A DNA stretch of 64,000 bases from Desulfomarina profundi (GCF_019703855.1 NZ_AP024086.1:248001-312000), one strand, 5' to 3'. Numbered from the stretch's first letter, positions 37,185 to 46,602 are shown. Notes: a model not told the origin generated them from the sequence alone. A program made the numbers and translations.

Positions 37185-37756
37185 GGTATCAGGAATTCCC
37201 GGAGTTCATGCCATCCCGAGACTGAGCGGAGGTTATGGCGATTTCTGTTCCAAGGCTGTTCGAAGACAAGAGGTGTGATTCCTGCCGTTGCGAGCTGCAT
37301 ACAGGTTTCCGCCCTGTCATCAATGAAATACTGCAGCTTCCGGTCGTGGATATATCTGGTTTTATCATTGTGATCCCCCATGGCAATAACCTTGATTGCG
37401 TCCCGTGTTCGTGCCGGGAAAAAAACATCAATCCAGTCCAGTACGGGTTGCTGCAGGGAACGGGCAGTGATGATTGTTATTTCTGGTGTCACCATGGCCA
37501 GTTCCGTCAGTGTCTCTACTGCTCCTTCCATGGGGGTGAGTCCTGTGGACAGTGAGTCTTCAAGAATATCTGTGAATATTCTTTCCACTAAAGACTGTTC
37601 CATTGCAATACAGTTTTCCAGGTCAAAACTGGTGATATCTTCCCTGGTAAAGGAGCAATAGCCGTATTTTTCACAGGCCAGGCGAAGAAAAGTTTCTGCA
37701 GTGTCGGCAATAACCCCGTCAAGGTCAAAGCCGGTTCTGTCCGGAGTAAGTTTCAT
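37181..37756 (-). CDS. HAD-superfamily hydrolase (nucleotidase-like)
   Basis: This 191-residue protein carries the HAD motif I as FDLDGVIAD (about 10-18), motif II as ITIITARS (Thr/Ser after the strand) and motif IV as YFIDDRAE (about 148-155). The shape is that of short 5'-nucleotidase-type (NT5C, YqfW-like) phosphatases. It overlaps both neighbours by 4 nt. It probably removes phosphate from a nucleotide or small metabolite in the cytoplasm. Confidence 0.8.
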   Translation of the reverse strand: MKLTPDRTGFDLDGVIADTAETFLRLACEKYGYCSFTREDITSFDLENCIAMEQSLVERIFTDILEDSLSTGLTPMEGAVETLTELAMVTPEITIITARSLQQPVLDWIDVFFPARTRDAIKVIAMGDHNDKTRYIHDRKLQYFIDDRAETCMQLATAGITPLVFEQPWNRNRHNLRSVSGWHELREFLIP

Positions 37757-38694
37757 GGATATTGGGGATAGTTTTCTTCAATTGATTTTATTTCCCGGGT
37801 CAGGCGACTGTTTTCCGGAGTAGGGATATGGAGTTTTTTCCCAGCCTTTTCTATGGCTCCATTGATGGCGTCAATCTCTGTTTTCTTACAGTTCCGTACA
37901 TCCTGCAGCATGGAGGAAATATTGTCAGCTGTTTTTTCGGCGACGAGAAGAGTTGTCCGATAAGGGTCCTCAATAATATCGATCTGTAGCCTGCGGGCAA
38001 TTTCCACGGCCTCATCAACTGCCGTTTTCATTCTGTCGCGTACTCCGGCCAGGGAGAGCAATTCTCCATTTCTACAGTTGAGTGTTGCTGTCAGGGCATT
38101 AATTCCAACATTGATGAACAGCTTGGACCATAACCGTGTCATGATTTGATCGGTAACGTCTGTCTGCAGACCTCCATTTTCAAAACAGGTCTTTGTCTTT
38201 TCAAGAAGATCGAGGAAGTGATTCTCCACACTCTGTGGAAAACCCAGGAAAGTCCGGCCGCTTCCGGCATGGCGAACCTGGCCCGGAGCGAGCAGTGTAG
38301 CACCTTCTGTGGTTGTGCCGTATGCTACCGTGCCGTCATGGAGGTGGGTCCCGAGATCAAGATGAGCAATGCCGTTCTGCATGAAAATGAGCAGCGTTTT
38401 TTCGTTGATCAATGGATTCCAGTAGTCAAGGCTGTTACGCAGATCATACGATTTGACACAGAAAACAATGACATCGGCAGGTGTTGCTGCCTGTGGTACT
38501 GCTGCAACATCAGTGGGAACCGCATATTTATTATCGCCAAGGTAATAGAGGATACCTGACCGGGAAAGTGCTTCTGCCCGCCTGCCATTGTAATCCAGCA
38601 GTCCGAGGGTATGCGCTGTTCCCCTGATCCCACGGAACAGTTTTGAAAACAGAAGACAACCAAGAGCTCCGGGACCTGCAATGAGAAAATGCAT
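37753..38694 (-). CDS. ketopantoate reductase family protein (PanE/ApbA-like)
   Basis: This 313-residue protein starts MHFLIAGPGALGCLLFSKLF, with an NADPH-binding GPGALG loop, continues through FCVKSYDLRNSLDYWNPLI, LIFMQNGIAHLDLG and a YGTTTEGATLLAPG stretch typical of the family, and has the C-terminal helical catalytic domain with LWSKLFINVGINALTATLNC (Lys about 195, then Asn). Ketopantoate reductases work in pantothenate synthesis, but paralogues reduce other 2-oxoacids, so no symbol is given. It is the first gene of a three-gene overlapping operon. Confidence 0.88.
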   Translation of the reverse strand: MHFLIAGPGALGCLLFSKLFRGIRGTAHTLGLLDYNGRRAEALSRSGILYYLGDNKYAVPTDVAAVPQAATPADVIVFCVKSYDLRNSLDYWNPLINEKTLLIFMQNGIAHLDLGTHLHDGTVAYGTTTEGATLLAPGQVRHAGSGRTFLGFPQSVENHFLDLLEKTKTCFENGGLQTDVTDQIMTRLWSKLFINVGINALTATLNCRNGELLSLAGVRDRMKTAVDEAVEIARRLQIDIIEDPYRTTLLVAEKTADNISSMLQDVRNCKKTEIDAINGAIEKAGKKLHIPTPENSRLTREIKSIEENYPQYP

Positions 38695-38698
38695 GGGT

Positions 38699-39487
38699 TT
38701 ATTTTATAACTGCTTCTTCAATGATAGCCTTGTATTTGTAGCCAGCCCCAAAGTCCTTCTTTGCGGCCAGGACACCCTCAATGGTAATTTCACTGTTTAC
38801 TTCCGGGATTTCAGAGCTTGTCACCACCATGTCATGGGTGTTTTTCATTGGATTGCCGGTACCGTCCTGCATATGGATCCAGTTTCTTCCCATGATATTG
38901 GGGCTGACCTTGACCACAAGACCATGAAGGGTGACCTTTTCACCATTGAGTTTATCTGCCTGGTTGTAGAGTTCTTCAACACTGTATCCATTTGGGGCAT
39001 CAGCTTTTTTTATGCTGATTTCACGAAATGGGGCTATGGCTCCATTGCTTCCGCCTGAGCTTTGAATAGGTCGGGAGGCAGCAGGTGGACCTGCTTTGCG
39101 TTCAGATTGTACAGCAGCAGCAAAGGAATCGTCTGATGTTGTCATTCCGTGGAATGACTGGGTGCCTTTCCCATCCAGTCCGGATGAAAAAATTATGGTT
39201 TTAAAGGTACGCTCCAGGCTCTTGCTGACAAAATTCGTCATGACCATTCCAGGTTTGTATGTAACTGTCGTTCCTTTTTCCACCTTGGTCTGGGGAATCG
39301 CCACCCATGTTTTTTCTTTTCCGTTGTCCACCAGAATATAAGTGTAACCCCCGCTGTCCATTGTTTCAACAATTTTACCAGTGGTATTAAGAGTCATTCC
39401 ATTCGCATGGTTAGTCTGTGGTATGAGCAGGAGAGAAAAGAGAAATACGGTGAAAATAATCAGAGAAAGAAACGGCTTTGACTGCAT
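38699..39487 (-). CDS. exported protein with two OB-fold-like domains (NrfJ-related)
   Basis: The protein has 262 residues with a signal peptide (hydrophobic about 5-25, ending NHANG). The first domain TTGKIVETMDSGGYTYILVD is similar to NrfJ-type periplasmic proteins. A proline- and serine-rich linker (about 115-150) leads to a second OB-like region (VEELYNQADKLNGEKVTLHG, ending in a domain with MQDGTGNP). These folds bind small ligands or other proteins in the periplasm of anaerobic respirers. It lies 4 bp upstream of the PanE-like gene on the same strand. Confidence 0.75.
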   Translation of the reverse strand: MQSKPFLSLIIFTVFLFSLLLIPQTNHANGMTLNTTGKIVETMDSGGYTYILVDNGKEKTWVAIPQTKVEKGTTVTYKPGMVMTNFVSKSLERTFKTIIFSSGLDGKGTQSFHGMTTSDDSFAAAVQSERKAGPPAASRPIQSSGGSNGAIAPFREISIKKADAPNGYSVEELYNQADKLNGEKVTLHGLVVKVSPNIMGRNWIHMQDGTGNPMKNTHDMVVTSSEIPEVNSEITIEGVLAAKKDFGAGYKYKAIIEEAVIK

Positions 39488-39610
39488 TGTAATATGCTCC
39501 TCTAAAAAAAATTATAAATGAAATACAGGTGACTGTTAACTGGCGGCAAAAGACCTTTCACTATGGGATTTTCAGACAAAAACAGAACCTATAACCGACG
39601 ACAATCAATG

Positions 39611-40132
39611 TTAGTCATTCTCGACGAGAAAAGCAATATGCTCAAGAAGGATACGGCTCCAGATTTCATACGCTGCTTTTGTGATATGGACACCATCAGC
39701 CTGGAAAATAGTTTCTTCACTTTCACAGAATTTTGTGTATATGTCAAGAAAGCAACAGCCTGTCTGCATCGTCAGTGCTTCCAGGTGTGTATTGATACTG
39801 GGAATGGTATTGGCGGGTAACTCCGGAATTTTCATGGGAAGAAGGCTGCTCAGCAGAACTTCGGCAGACGGAAAGTCCTGTCTCAATTGGACGATGGTTT
39901 TTTTCAGTGTATGGATGAATCTGTAATTATCAGTAAGGATATCGTTAGTGCCGATCATCACAACCACCACATCGGGGGGATGGCTTTGTTCATGAATACC
40001 GGATAACATGCCATAGAGATCGAGGGTAGTGAGTCCGGGAATACCGAAATTTTGGACGCTGTGCATATTCAGACGTGACTGCCAGTCAAATTCAGCTATC
40101 AGGGAGTCTCCAATGAATAAAATCTGTATCAT
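39611..40132 (-). CDS. SGNH/GDSL-family hydrolase
   Basis: From the ATG at 40132 the protein has 173 residues: ILFIGDSLIAEFDW (block I, nucleophile Ser about 9), NFGIPGLTT (block II, Gly), VVVMIGTNDI (block III, Asn) and ADGVHITKAAY (block V, Asp and His). All four catalytic blocks are present. No signal peptide is seen, so it is probably a cytoplasmic esterase or acyl hydrolase. An upstream frame extension to 40228 is not supported by a ribosome binding site. It follows the ParB-like gene by 28 bp. Confidence 0.88.
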   Translation of the reverse strand: MIQILFIGDSLIAEFDWQSRLNMHSVQNFGIPGLTTLDLYGMLSGIHEQSHPPDVVVVMIGTNDILTDNYRFIHTLKKTIVQLRQDFPSAEVLLSSLLPMKIPELPANTIPSINTHLEALTMQTGCCFLDIYTKFCESEETIFQADGVHITKAAYEIWSRILLEHIAFLVEND

Positions 40133-40160
40133 TTTTTCAGTGGTGGTAGAGTGATTTCTA

Positions 40161-41282
40161 TTAAATAAGGCAGTGATCGTCCCTCTTGACTTTGGAAAGG
40201 CCGGGGATGAGTGTCTGGGTGGAGACAACTCCCGTCCATTTTCGTATGGTCGAGAGAATAAAGTCCGTCAGAAGCTCCGCATCCGAGGAGAGCAGGTCCC
40301 TTACCAGGGTGATTTTGACAATGAGATCAATGGAACCGTGCACGGCGTGCACCTCCTTGACCTCATCCAGGGCAATGAGTTTGTCGAAGATGCGCTGTTC
40401 GTATCTGCCATCCACGTTTAAAAGGATAAAAACAGTCATTTCCGGACGCATTTCAGGATACTTCTGTTCCTTATGTCTGGCCATTTTCTTTCTGAATTCC
40501 TCCATGTCCTTGGGTATAAGTTTGTCAACACCAATACCGTATTTTCTTTTTTTTCCCATTTCCCACTGGTGCGTGGATATGTAGAGATAGAGATCGTCAA
40601 CGGTTCTTCCAGGAAAAGAATGGACCAGGTTGCTTTCCTTTATGACAGTGGCAAGCGGTTTATAAATGGTGTGGTACCAGTCGAGAGCGGCATCCCTGTA
40701 GCTGATCGTTTCATTCCGTTCTTTTTCCAGGTATTTCCGGTGTTCTTCAATTTGTTTTTCAAGGTGGTCAAACACACCGAGTTCCGTCAGGTCAATGCGT
40801 TGGGGAAGGCCACCTTTATCTTTGAACTCTGTTTTCTCCCTGTACAATTTGTTTTCAAGACTGTTTTCCGATGGCAGCAGTTCGAGAATGCGTGAGTGGA
40901 TTTCACTGTATCCCAGGCGTTTTGCAGCCTGGAAACGATGATGACCATCCAGGATGTAGTAGTCATCCTTGATCTGGTAGAGGGAGATCGGCGGCATGGC
41001 CTTGCCTGCTTTCATGGCTTTGAGAATGGCTTCGAGCCGTTCATCAATGTTTCCTTTCCTGGTTTTGAACTGATTGTCAAAATCATGATATCTGCCGACA
41101 CTTCCAACTATCCTTTCCAGGGGGACCATGGAGGTTCCCCGCTGTATCGATTCGTAGGCTTTTTCTTTTTCCCGGCGACTGTTGAAACTGTGAAACCTGG
41201 AATCAGTATCCTGCTCCTTTTTCTTTTGTGTGTTGCTCTTTAGCGCCTGGAATGGATTAAATTTCGAGAATATAGTAGCCAT
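40161..41282 (-). CDS. ParB-like nuclease-fold protein fused to a C-terminal Lrp/AsnC ligand-binding domain
   Basis: The 373-residue protein has three parts. Residues 50-135 form a ParB-N domain (VPLERIVGSVGR, then ISLYQIKDDYYILDGHHRFQ, with the GHHR core). A charged helical middle (about 135-285) includes a DUF4032-like stretch (DWYHTIYKPLATVI). The end (about 290-360) matches an AsnC/RAM-type ligand-binding fold (TVFILLNVDGRYEQRIFDKL, EVKEVHAVHGSIDLIVKI). The fusion suggests a regulator sensing a small molecule. It overlaps the metallophosphoesterase gene by 26 bp. Confidence 0.75.
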   Translation of the reverse strand: MATIFSKFNPFQALKSNTQKKKEQDTDSRFHSFNSRREKEKAYESIQRGTSMVPLERIVGSVGRYHDFDNQFKTRKGNIDERLEAILKAMKAGKAMPPISLYQIKDDYYILDGHHRFQAAKRLGYSEIHSRILELLPSENSLENKLYREKTEFKDKGGLPQRIDLTELGVFDHLEKQIEEHRKYLEKERNETISYRDAALDWYHTIYKPLATVIKESNLVHSFPGRTVDDLYLYISTHQWEMGKKRKYGIGVDKLIPKDMEEFRKKMARHKEQKYPEMRPEMTVFILLNVDGRYEQRIFDKLIALDEVKEVHAVHGSIDLIVKITLVRDLLSSDAELLTDFILSTIRKWTGVVSTQTLIPGLSKVKRDDHCLI

Positions 41283-41850
41283 AACAGTTAATTACCCGGG
41301 TTGTATTGACAATTGAAATTCTCTCGGAATCATCAGTAAAAAATTTATGGATATGGCCATGAAGAAAAAATGCCGGTTTATATTTCTCTATAAACGCATT
41401 GTAGTAAGTAAATCCCTTATGGCAAGGATCGTCCTCGTCATTGACATGTCGAGGTGGTGCATGAGTCAGAACAATGTCCGGCGCACCTTTCTGCCAGAGC
41501 GTGAATCGCATTCTGTTCACAAATCGTTTCATCTCTTTTTCCGTGTATTGATTGGCCCCACCGTTATACCATCTGGATCCGGAAAAACCTATAATTTTCA
41601 AGGTATTAAAAGTTACCAGTCTTCTGTCAATATTCCGGCACCCCGTTGGCGGAGAAGTCGTGTAACGGAGATCATGGTTGCCGAGGATATACATAAGGGG
41701 GACATTAAATGTAAATGTCAATGAGCTTAAATATTCCGGCGGCAGGTCTCCGCATGAAAGAATGAGATCAATTCTGTCCCTGACAGGATTGGTATCTCCT
41801 GTTTCGAGGAGGGATTCGACAACGGTATCTGAGACAATGAGGATTTTCAA
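41257..41850 (-). CDS. calcineurin-type metallophosphoesterase
   Basis: The 197-residue protein carries ILIVSDTVV (first Asp, although the following residue is not the usual His), ILSCGDLPPE (GD motif), YILGNHDLRY (GNH[D]), VLTHAPPRH and FLHGHIHKF (GHxH). The D-x-H part of the first block reads SDTV, so one metal ligand is missing or shifted. It probably hydrolyses a phosphodiester or phosphomonoester. It overlaps the ParB-like gene, with which it should be co-transcribed. Confidence 0.82.
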   Translation of the reverse strand: MKILIVSDTVVESLLETGDTNPVRDRIDLILSCGDLPPEYLSSLTFTFNVPLMYILGNHDLRYTTSPPTGCRNIDRRLVTFNTLKIIGFSGSRWYNGGANQYTEKEMKRFVNRMRFTLWQKGAPDIVLTHAPPRHVNDEDDPCHKGFTYYNAFIEKYKPAFFLHGHIHKFFTDDSERISIVNTTRVINCYGYYILEI

Positions 41851-42210
41851 AACACTATTATAGATCTATTTTATGAAAAATAGAGAAAGAATTCTATTTA
41901 TCTGAGAATCTCGCTGCTGAAGGGTATTTTGCCGCAGTCGGATTTTCATTTCTTTCGTATACTCTGTGGGCATAAATACCCACAGGGCATAAATGGCCGA
42001 GTCATTTGATCCGGCAATGATGGTCCGTTATTTTTATCAGGCGGAAGAACACGGATGATCAGGATGTATTTTACAATATTCGAAAGGGATAAACACTCTT
42101 TTTCAGGAATACAGGGGGAAGGGAGGAGGAGAAGGGGCAGGGAAGTTTCACGTTGGAATCCGTCTGCATCACAGCTGATGCAGACGGATGCTTATCTGAA
42201 TCAGCCAGCC
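41851..42210. other. 360-bp gap with dispersed repeat and a hairpin
   Basis: TTTGCCGCAGTCGGATTTTC (41928-41947) matches the complement of the motif in the DUF72 gene. A palindrome CTGTGGG-cataaatac-CCACAG lies near 41965. A strong hairpin lies at 42158-42189. No gene is convincing. Confidence 0.5.
42158..42189 (-). terminator. 14-bp hairpin after the PEP-CTERM gene
   Basis: ATCCGTCTGCATCA and its exact complement enclose CAGC. It begins 21 bp after the minus-strand stop codon, the place expected of a terminator, but no T-run follows on the minus strand, so the function is uncertain. Confidence 0.45.
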
Positions 42211-43032
42211 TTACTTTCTCCGGCACCTGGTGCCGGCCAAAACGGTAACAAGACCCATACCGAAAAGGAGGAGTGATGCGGGTTCGGGAACGGTATTGGC
42301 CAGTTCACCCTGGAGAATGACGTTTCCTTCATAAAAGCCTGTAAAGTTACCGTCAATATCCATAGTCCAAGCGCCAAACCAGAATACCATCTGTCCCTCC
42401 CGGTCATCATACCAGGGGGAACTGTTGCCATAAAATGCAGGATCATCCATATCCAGGGTGAGGCTGAACGTGAATTCCGGATAACTGGTTTCATAGAAAC
42501 CAAATCCGTGGTTGTAATCATAATCCCATTCAGCATCATCGGATGCCCACCAGTCCTGGAGATCTCCGTTGTTATTGGCCGGAGTGGGGCCCCATGAAGA
42601 GGGCCACGAATCAATATATGGATGCCAGTTCGGGTCTGTCGAAGAAGCTGAAACCCAGTCCTGAACCTTATATCTTTCGCCCCAGTTATTCCCACGACCA
42701 CCATATCCCCAGAGTTGGAGGTCAACGATTTTATCTCCTCCGAGTGTCCAGCTTATAAAATCTCTGTTGCTTGACTGTTGGTAACTGGCGTATTGGTCAG
42801 TGTATTGCCATTGTTGGTTGTCCCAGGTTTTAAATAACCGGGCACCTGAATACAAGTCATTATCAACGGGACTCGATCCGGATGCACCGTTGTAAACAGT
42901 ATAACTCACTATTTCTATGCCTGTGAGCGTGAATTCATATGTGGCCATTGATGCCGCATATACGGTTGTGGAAGCTGCAAGAGTTATGGCTGTCAAAACC
43001 AGTAAGAGTATGATACTGAATCTCTTTCTCAT
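42211..43032 (-). CDS. PEP-CTERM exosortase-target protein
   Basis: This 273-residue exported protein has a signal peptide (about 1-27, ending ASTTVYA) and ends with the PEP-CTERM sorting signal: VPEPASLLLFGMGLVTVLAG plus TRCRRK, i.e. a PEP motif, a membrane helix and an Arg-rich tail. The mature body is Trp-, Tyr-, Asn- and Asp-rich and beta-like, without recognised enzymatic motifs. Such proteins are processed by exosortase and go to the outer surface or exopolysaccharide. No exosortase is in the window. The start follows GAGGTTACACC. Confidence 0.9.
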   Translation of the reverse strand: MRKRFSIILLLVLTAITLAASTTVYAASMATYEFTLTGIEIVSYTVYNGASGSSPVDNDLYSGARLFKTWDNQQWQYTDQYASYQQSSNRDFISWTLGGDKIVDLQLWGYGGRGNNWGERYKVQDWVSASSTDPNWHPYIDSWPSSWGPTPANNNGDLQDWWASDDAEWDYDYNHGFGFYETSYPEFTFSLTLDMDDPAFYGNSSPWYDDREGQMVFWFGAWTMDIDGNFTGFYEGNVILQGELANTVPEPASLLLFGMGLVTVLAGTRCRRK

Positions 43033-43359
43033 GGTGTAACCTCAAAAGCTTGTATGAAAGTTCATTGTGGGCTGTCTTTTCGCAGGTCAAAGCGTTTTAT
43101 GGTGCTGTATGAAATTCACTGGCACTGATGAGCCGGGGATACATCTGATGAAGCAGACACATCTTCAACCTGACCGGGTTTCATAGGTAACCTCATGTTT
43201 ATTGCACCCGGAGAGAACAAAACATCCAAAGGGTATCAATAACAGCAGATCCTGAAATATAGAGCCTTCAGGCCCATTTATTCCTTCACTCTTAAGCAGT
43301 TAACAATAAATGCTAACAAATTGCAAGAGCGTTTATATGCTGTAGCCTGGAAAATTCTT
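43033..43359. other. 327-bp gap with nothing recognised
   Basis: The gap between two minus-strand genes contains no convincing frame or strong palindrome. It should hold the promoter and leader of the PEP-CTERM gene. Confidence 0.4.
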
Positions 43360-45447
43360 TCAGTCGGCTTTAAGGACAACAGTTCCAAATGATGGGACCT
43401 TGAAAGTGTCGGAAGTGATTGCTTGAGAGTCGTCGGGAAAATCATATGGTGGTGGGGCTGAACTGTCAATGAGAAGATGCCAGGAATCTTTTCCAAACGG
43501 TATTACGGGGAGAGTGAATCTCAAATTGTTTGTTCTATGGCCGTTCAGCATTATAAAAAAGGCGGTCGGCCTGCCGTCCGGCTCCTGTCCGGAGAGCATA
43601 AAGGCCAGACCATGGCAGTCGTGGCTCCAGTTCTGTTGCCCGGGAAGCAGGTATTGCCATGAAATCCGCGCTTGCTCCTGCTCATGAATACTCTGGTCTT
43701 CCGGACTGAAAAATTGTTCCTGTCTGAAAAGTGTGGAACTTTTTCTCAACTGGATGCATTTTTTTACAAATCGGTAAAAGTCCCTGTGGGTTTCGAGAAG
43801 GGACCAGTCCAGCCAGCTGGTTGCATTATCCTGGCACCAGCTGTTGTTATTGCCTTTCTGGGTTCGCGCAAATTCATCCCCTCCGGTCATCATCGGTACC
43901 CCCTGGGAGAGAAAGAGAAGAACGATAAAACTTTTCATGCGGCGAAAGCGCAGTTCAATGATATCCTGATTGTCGGTTTCTCCTTCACAACCGCTGTTCC
44001 AGCTGATGTTATGGTTCTCCCCGTCCCGGTTGTTCTCTCCGTTGGCGTGGTTATGTTTTTCATTGTAGCTGACAAGATCATACAGGGTGAAACCATCATG
44101 GCTGGTGATGAAATTGATGGAGCACAGGGGGCCTCTGCCGTCCTGTTGGTAAAGATCAGAGCTACCGGCGATCCGGGTTGCCAGGCGGGTGATGCTGTCC
44201 GGTGCTCCGGTCATGAAATACCGTATATCATCTCTGAACCTGCCGTTCCACTCCGCCCACCGTGAGTCGGTCGAAAAAGAGCCAACCTGGTAAAGTCCGG
44301 CCGCGTCCCAGGCTTCAGCAATGATTTTTGTATCCCGGAGAACCGGGTCTTCAGCGATGGCCTCGATAATCGGAGGATTGACCAGGACGTGTCCTTCCCT
44401 GTCCCTGCCCAGAATGGAGGCAAGATCAAAACGGAAACCGTCAACATGCATTTCAGTCACCCAGTATCTGAGAGATTCGCGGATAAGGTCACGGACTACC
44501 GGATGGTTGCAGTTCATGGTATTGCCACACCCGGAGAAGTTGAGATATTCATGTTCTTCGTCCAGCAGATAGAAGATCGGGTTGTCAATTCCTCTGAAAC
44601 TGCTGGTTGTGCCGTTATATCCCCCTTCTCCTGTATGGTTGAAGACCATATCAAGGTATACCTCGATTCCTGCTTTGTGCAGAGCCCGCACCATTTCCTT
44701 GAACTCTGTCAGGGCTCCGGCGGGCTCCGAGCTGAAACTACTGTTGAGGGCAAAAAAGGAAACGGGGCTGTACCCCCAGAAGTTTTTCAGTTTTTCTCCT
44801 GTATCCGGGTTGACAAAAAAAATATCATTTTCATCAAATTCCGTGATCGGCATCAGTTCCACAGCGGTAATACCGAGATCCTTCAGATAGGGGATTTTTT
44901 CAACTATACCTTTGAATGATCCGGGAGATGAAACTCCGGAGTTACGGTTTCGTGTAAATCCCCGCACATGAAGCTCATAAATGATAGTTTCTGAAAGTGG
45001 AGTTCCCGGCGGTTTGTCATCAAGCCAGTCAAATTCGTGGTTAACACCTCTGCAGCATGGGATTTGCCCGTAACGGGATGGCTCTCCCCATTGTCGTGGA
45101 AGCAGGATTCGACTGCAGGGATCAATAAGGATCAGATTGTTGTCGTAGAACGTTCCGCTGTTTTTTTTATCACAGGGGCCATCCATTCTGAAACCATAAT
45201 TAAACTCAGGAAGGTCTCCAAGAATAAGAATATGCCAGAGATCTCCGGTACGGTTTTTTTCAGGTTCCAGCACATATTCTTTTCTGACAGGAGTGGAATT
45301 TTTTTCTGAAAAATAATCAATGACCAGGGAAACAGCGGTGGCGTGACGTGAAAAAACAGCAAAATTTATCCCTTCCCTGAGGTGGGTCACTCCCTGTGGA
45401 AGAGGAAAACCTGTATCTGTTTTCAGGGTGGTGATTACACTGGACAT
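43360..45447 (-). CDS. glgX: glycogen debranching enzyme (isoamylase type)
   Basis: The 695-residue protein has an N-terminal CBM48 domain (FPLPQGVTHLREGINFAVFS) and a GH13 barrel with the four conserved regions: DMVFNHTGEGG, DGFRFDLASILG (nucleophile Asp), IAEAWDAAGLYQ (acid Glu) and FITSHDGFTLYDL. It cuts alpha-1,6 branches of glycogen or limit dextrins. No other glycogen gene is nearby. A GATAATGATTATTATAATT stretch lies 3-21 bp upstream of its start. Length and regions agree with the GlgX/TreX group. Confidence 0.92.
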   Translation of the reverse strand: MSSVITTLKTDTGFPLPQGVTHLREGINFAVFSRHATAVSLVIDYFSEKNSTPVRKEYVLEPEKNRTGDLWHILILGDLPEFNYGFRMDGPCDKKNSGTFYDNNLILIDPCSRILLPRQWGEPSRYGQIPCCRGVNHEFDWLDDKPPGTPLSETIIYELHVRGFTRNRNSGVSSPGSFKGIVEKIPYLKDLGITAVELMPITEFDENDIFFVNPDTGEKLKNFWGYSPVSFFALNSSFSSEPAGALTEFKEMVRALHKAGIEVYLDMVFNHTGEGGYNGTTSSFRGIDNPIFYLLDEEHEYLNFSGCGNTMNCNHPVVRDLIRESLRYWVTEMHVDGFRFDLASILGRDREGHVLVNPPIIEAIAEDPVLRDTKIIAEAWDAAGLYQVGSFSTDSRWAEWNGRFRDDIRYFMTGAPDSITRLATRIAGSSDLYQQDGRGPLCSINFITSHDGFTLYDLVSYNEKHNHANGENNRDGENHNISWNSGCEGETDNQDIIELRFRRMKSFIVLLFLSQGVPMMTGGDEFARTQKGNNNSWCQDNATSWLDWSLLETHRDFYRFVKKCIQLRKSSTLFRQEQFFSPEDQSIHEQEQARISWQYLLPGQQNWSHDCHGLAFMLSGQEPDGRPTAFFIMLNGHRTNNLRFTLPVIPFGKDSWHLLIDSSAPPPYDFPDDSQAITSDTFKVPSFGTVVLKAD

Positions 45448-45450
45448 TAT

Positions 45451-45469
45451 GATAATGATTATTATAATT
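45451..45469 (-). promoter_or_regulatory. possible Fur-like box before glgX
   Basis: GATAATGATTATTATAATT agrees with the Fur consensus at 15 of 19 positions, but the region is simply very AT-rich and the linked gene is not an iron gene. Confidence 0.2.
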
Positions 45470-45580
45470 AGAATAATTAATAAAATTTCAGGGCCTGGGA
45501 TAATTCTACATCAGGAACAGGAATAAGCAAACACCGGCACTGATTTTCAACAGAACAGTAACACAATGAAGGGAGGATGC

Positions 45581-46531
45581 ATGGGAATATTTCATAAGGT
45601 AAAAGTCGGGGAAAAGATTATCAGTCCGATAGACTGGGAGATGAGTCCCAATCTGAGTTTTGGAACATACGAATCGTGGGGAGGAAGGGAAAGAGTCAGA
45701 AATAACAATGAACGGGTGTATTATTTCTTTGTTGATAACTGGGGTGAGGAACCGAAACTTTGCCTCATGGAGCGGGGCGTAAAGCATGCCCGGATTCTGG
45801 CTGATATAACTGTTCCGGTGGAAATTGTAAAAAACTGTGTTGAAAATCAGGGACGTTCAGCGATTTTTGAAAAAAGTTATGCCATAGATGAGCCGATTAA
45901 AAAGTGGCTGATTGAAAATGTTCTGGATGGAGGTGATTCGGATCTGGTTGTTCCCCGGATCGAGCCGGAGGAACGTGCGGAGAATATGGGTCCACCTCTG
46001 CCACATTTTAACGACAACCGATTTTCCGGGGAGAGCATCAAGCTACCGGCAGAACCGGCGATTATTAATGATGATGAAATTGAAGGTTGCATAAAAAGGT
46101 GGAATTTTTTTGATGCTAAGCTTAATCCGACCGGAAAATTTGAGAATGTCCTGGTGGATGGAGGTCAACCGGAAACAGTTATTGATCTGAAAACGTCACT
46201 GATGTGGCAGAGAGGAGGGTTGGATATCGCTTCCATCAGGACAATGCAGCTGAATATTGCCGAATTGAACCGGCAGGGCTTTGCCGGTTTTGATGACTGG
46301 CGGCAGCCTACCATGGAAGAGGCTCTGTCACTTATGGAACCCGAGAGGAACGAAAAAGGGATTTACCTGCATCCGGCTTTTTCCCGGGAGCAGCCCTTTA
46401 TTTTTGTTGCGGCTAAACGTAAACCGGGGGGGTACTGGTTTGTGGATTATAAACAAGGGCGCGCTTTCTGGTCCTCCGGTACCATTCCCGGAGGTTTTGG
46501 CAGACTGGTGAGAACGTTTGCGCCAGAATAA
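45581..46531 (+). CDS. DUF1566-domain protein
   Basis: From the ATG at 45581, chosen because GGGAGGATGC precedes it (a start at 45566 has none), the protein has 316 residues. The C-terminal about 120 residues match the DUF1566 (Lcl C-terminal-like) domain: VIDLKTSLMWQRGG, then LNRQGFAGFDDWRQPTMEEA and FWSSGTIPGGFGRLVR. The N-terminal half is unrecognised, acidic and soluble, with no signal peptide. DUF1566 resembles C-type-lectin-like and formylglycine-enzyme folds. A terminator follows 26 bp after the stop. Function unknown. Confidence 0.8.
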   Translation: MGIFHKVKVGEKIISPIDWEMSPNLSFGTYESWGGRERVRNNNERVYYFFVDNWGEEPKLCLMERGVKHARILADITVPVEIVKNCVENQGRSAIFEKSYAIDEPIKKWLIENVLDGGDSDLVVPRIEPEERAENMGPPLPHFNDNRFSGESIKLPAEPAIINDDEIEGCIKRWNFFDAKLNPTGKFENVLVDGGQPETVIDLKTSLMWQRGGLDIASIRTMQLNIAELNRQGFAGFDDWRQPTMEEALSLMEPERNEKGIYLHPAFSREQPFIFVAAKRKPGGYWFVDYKQGRAFWSSGTIPGGFGRLVRTFAPE

Positions 46532-46557
46532 CCAGCGGCGTTCTAAAGACACCATAA

Positions 46558-46602
46558 AAATCCCTGTTCCGGAAGGTTCTATCCTGTCCGGACAGGGATT
46601 TT
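46558..46602 (+). terminator. rho-independent terminator after the DUF1566 gene
   Basis: AAATCCCTGTtCCGGA pairs with TCCGGaCAGGGATTT across a 13-nt loop, followed by TTT. It lies 26 bp after the stop codon. Confidence 0.8.

Noticed and set aside
45451-45469. Strong claim of Fur control of glgX
   Set aside because: Fifteen of nineteen matches in an AT-rich stretch is weak, and glgX is not an expected iron-regulated gene; kept only as a low-confidence feature.
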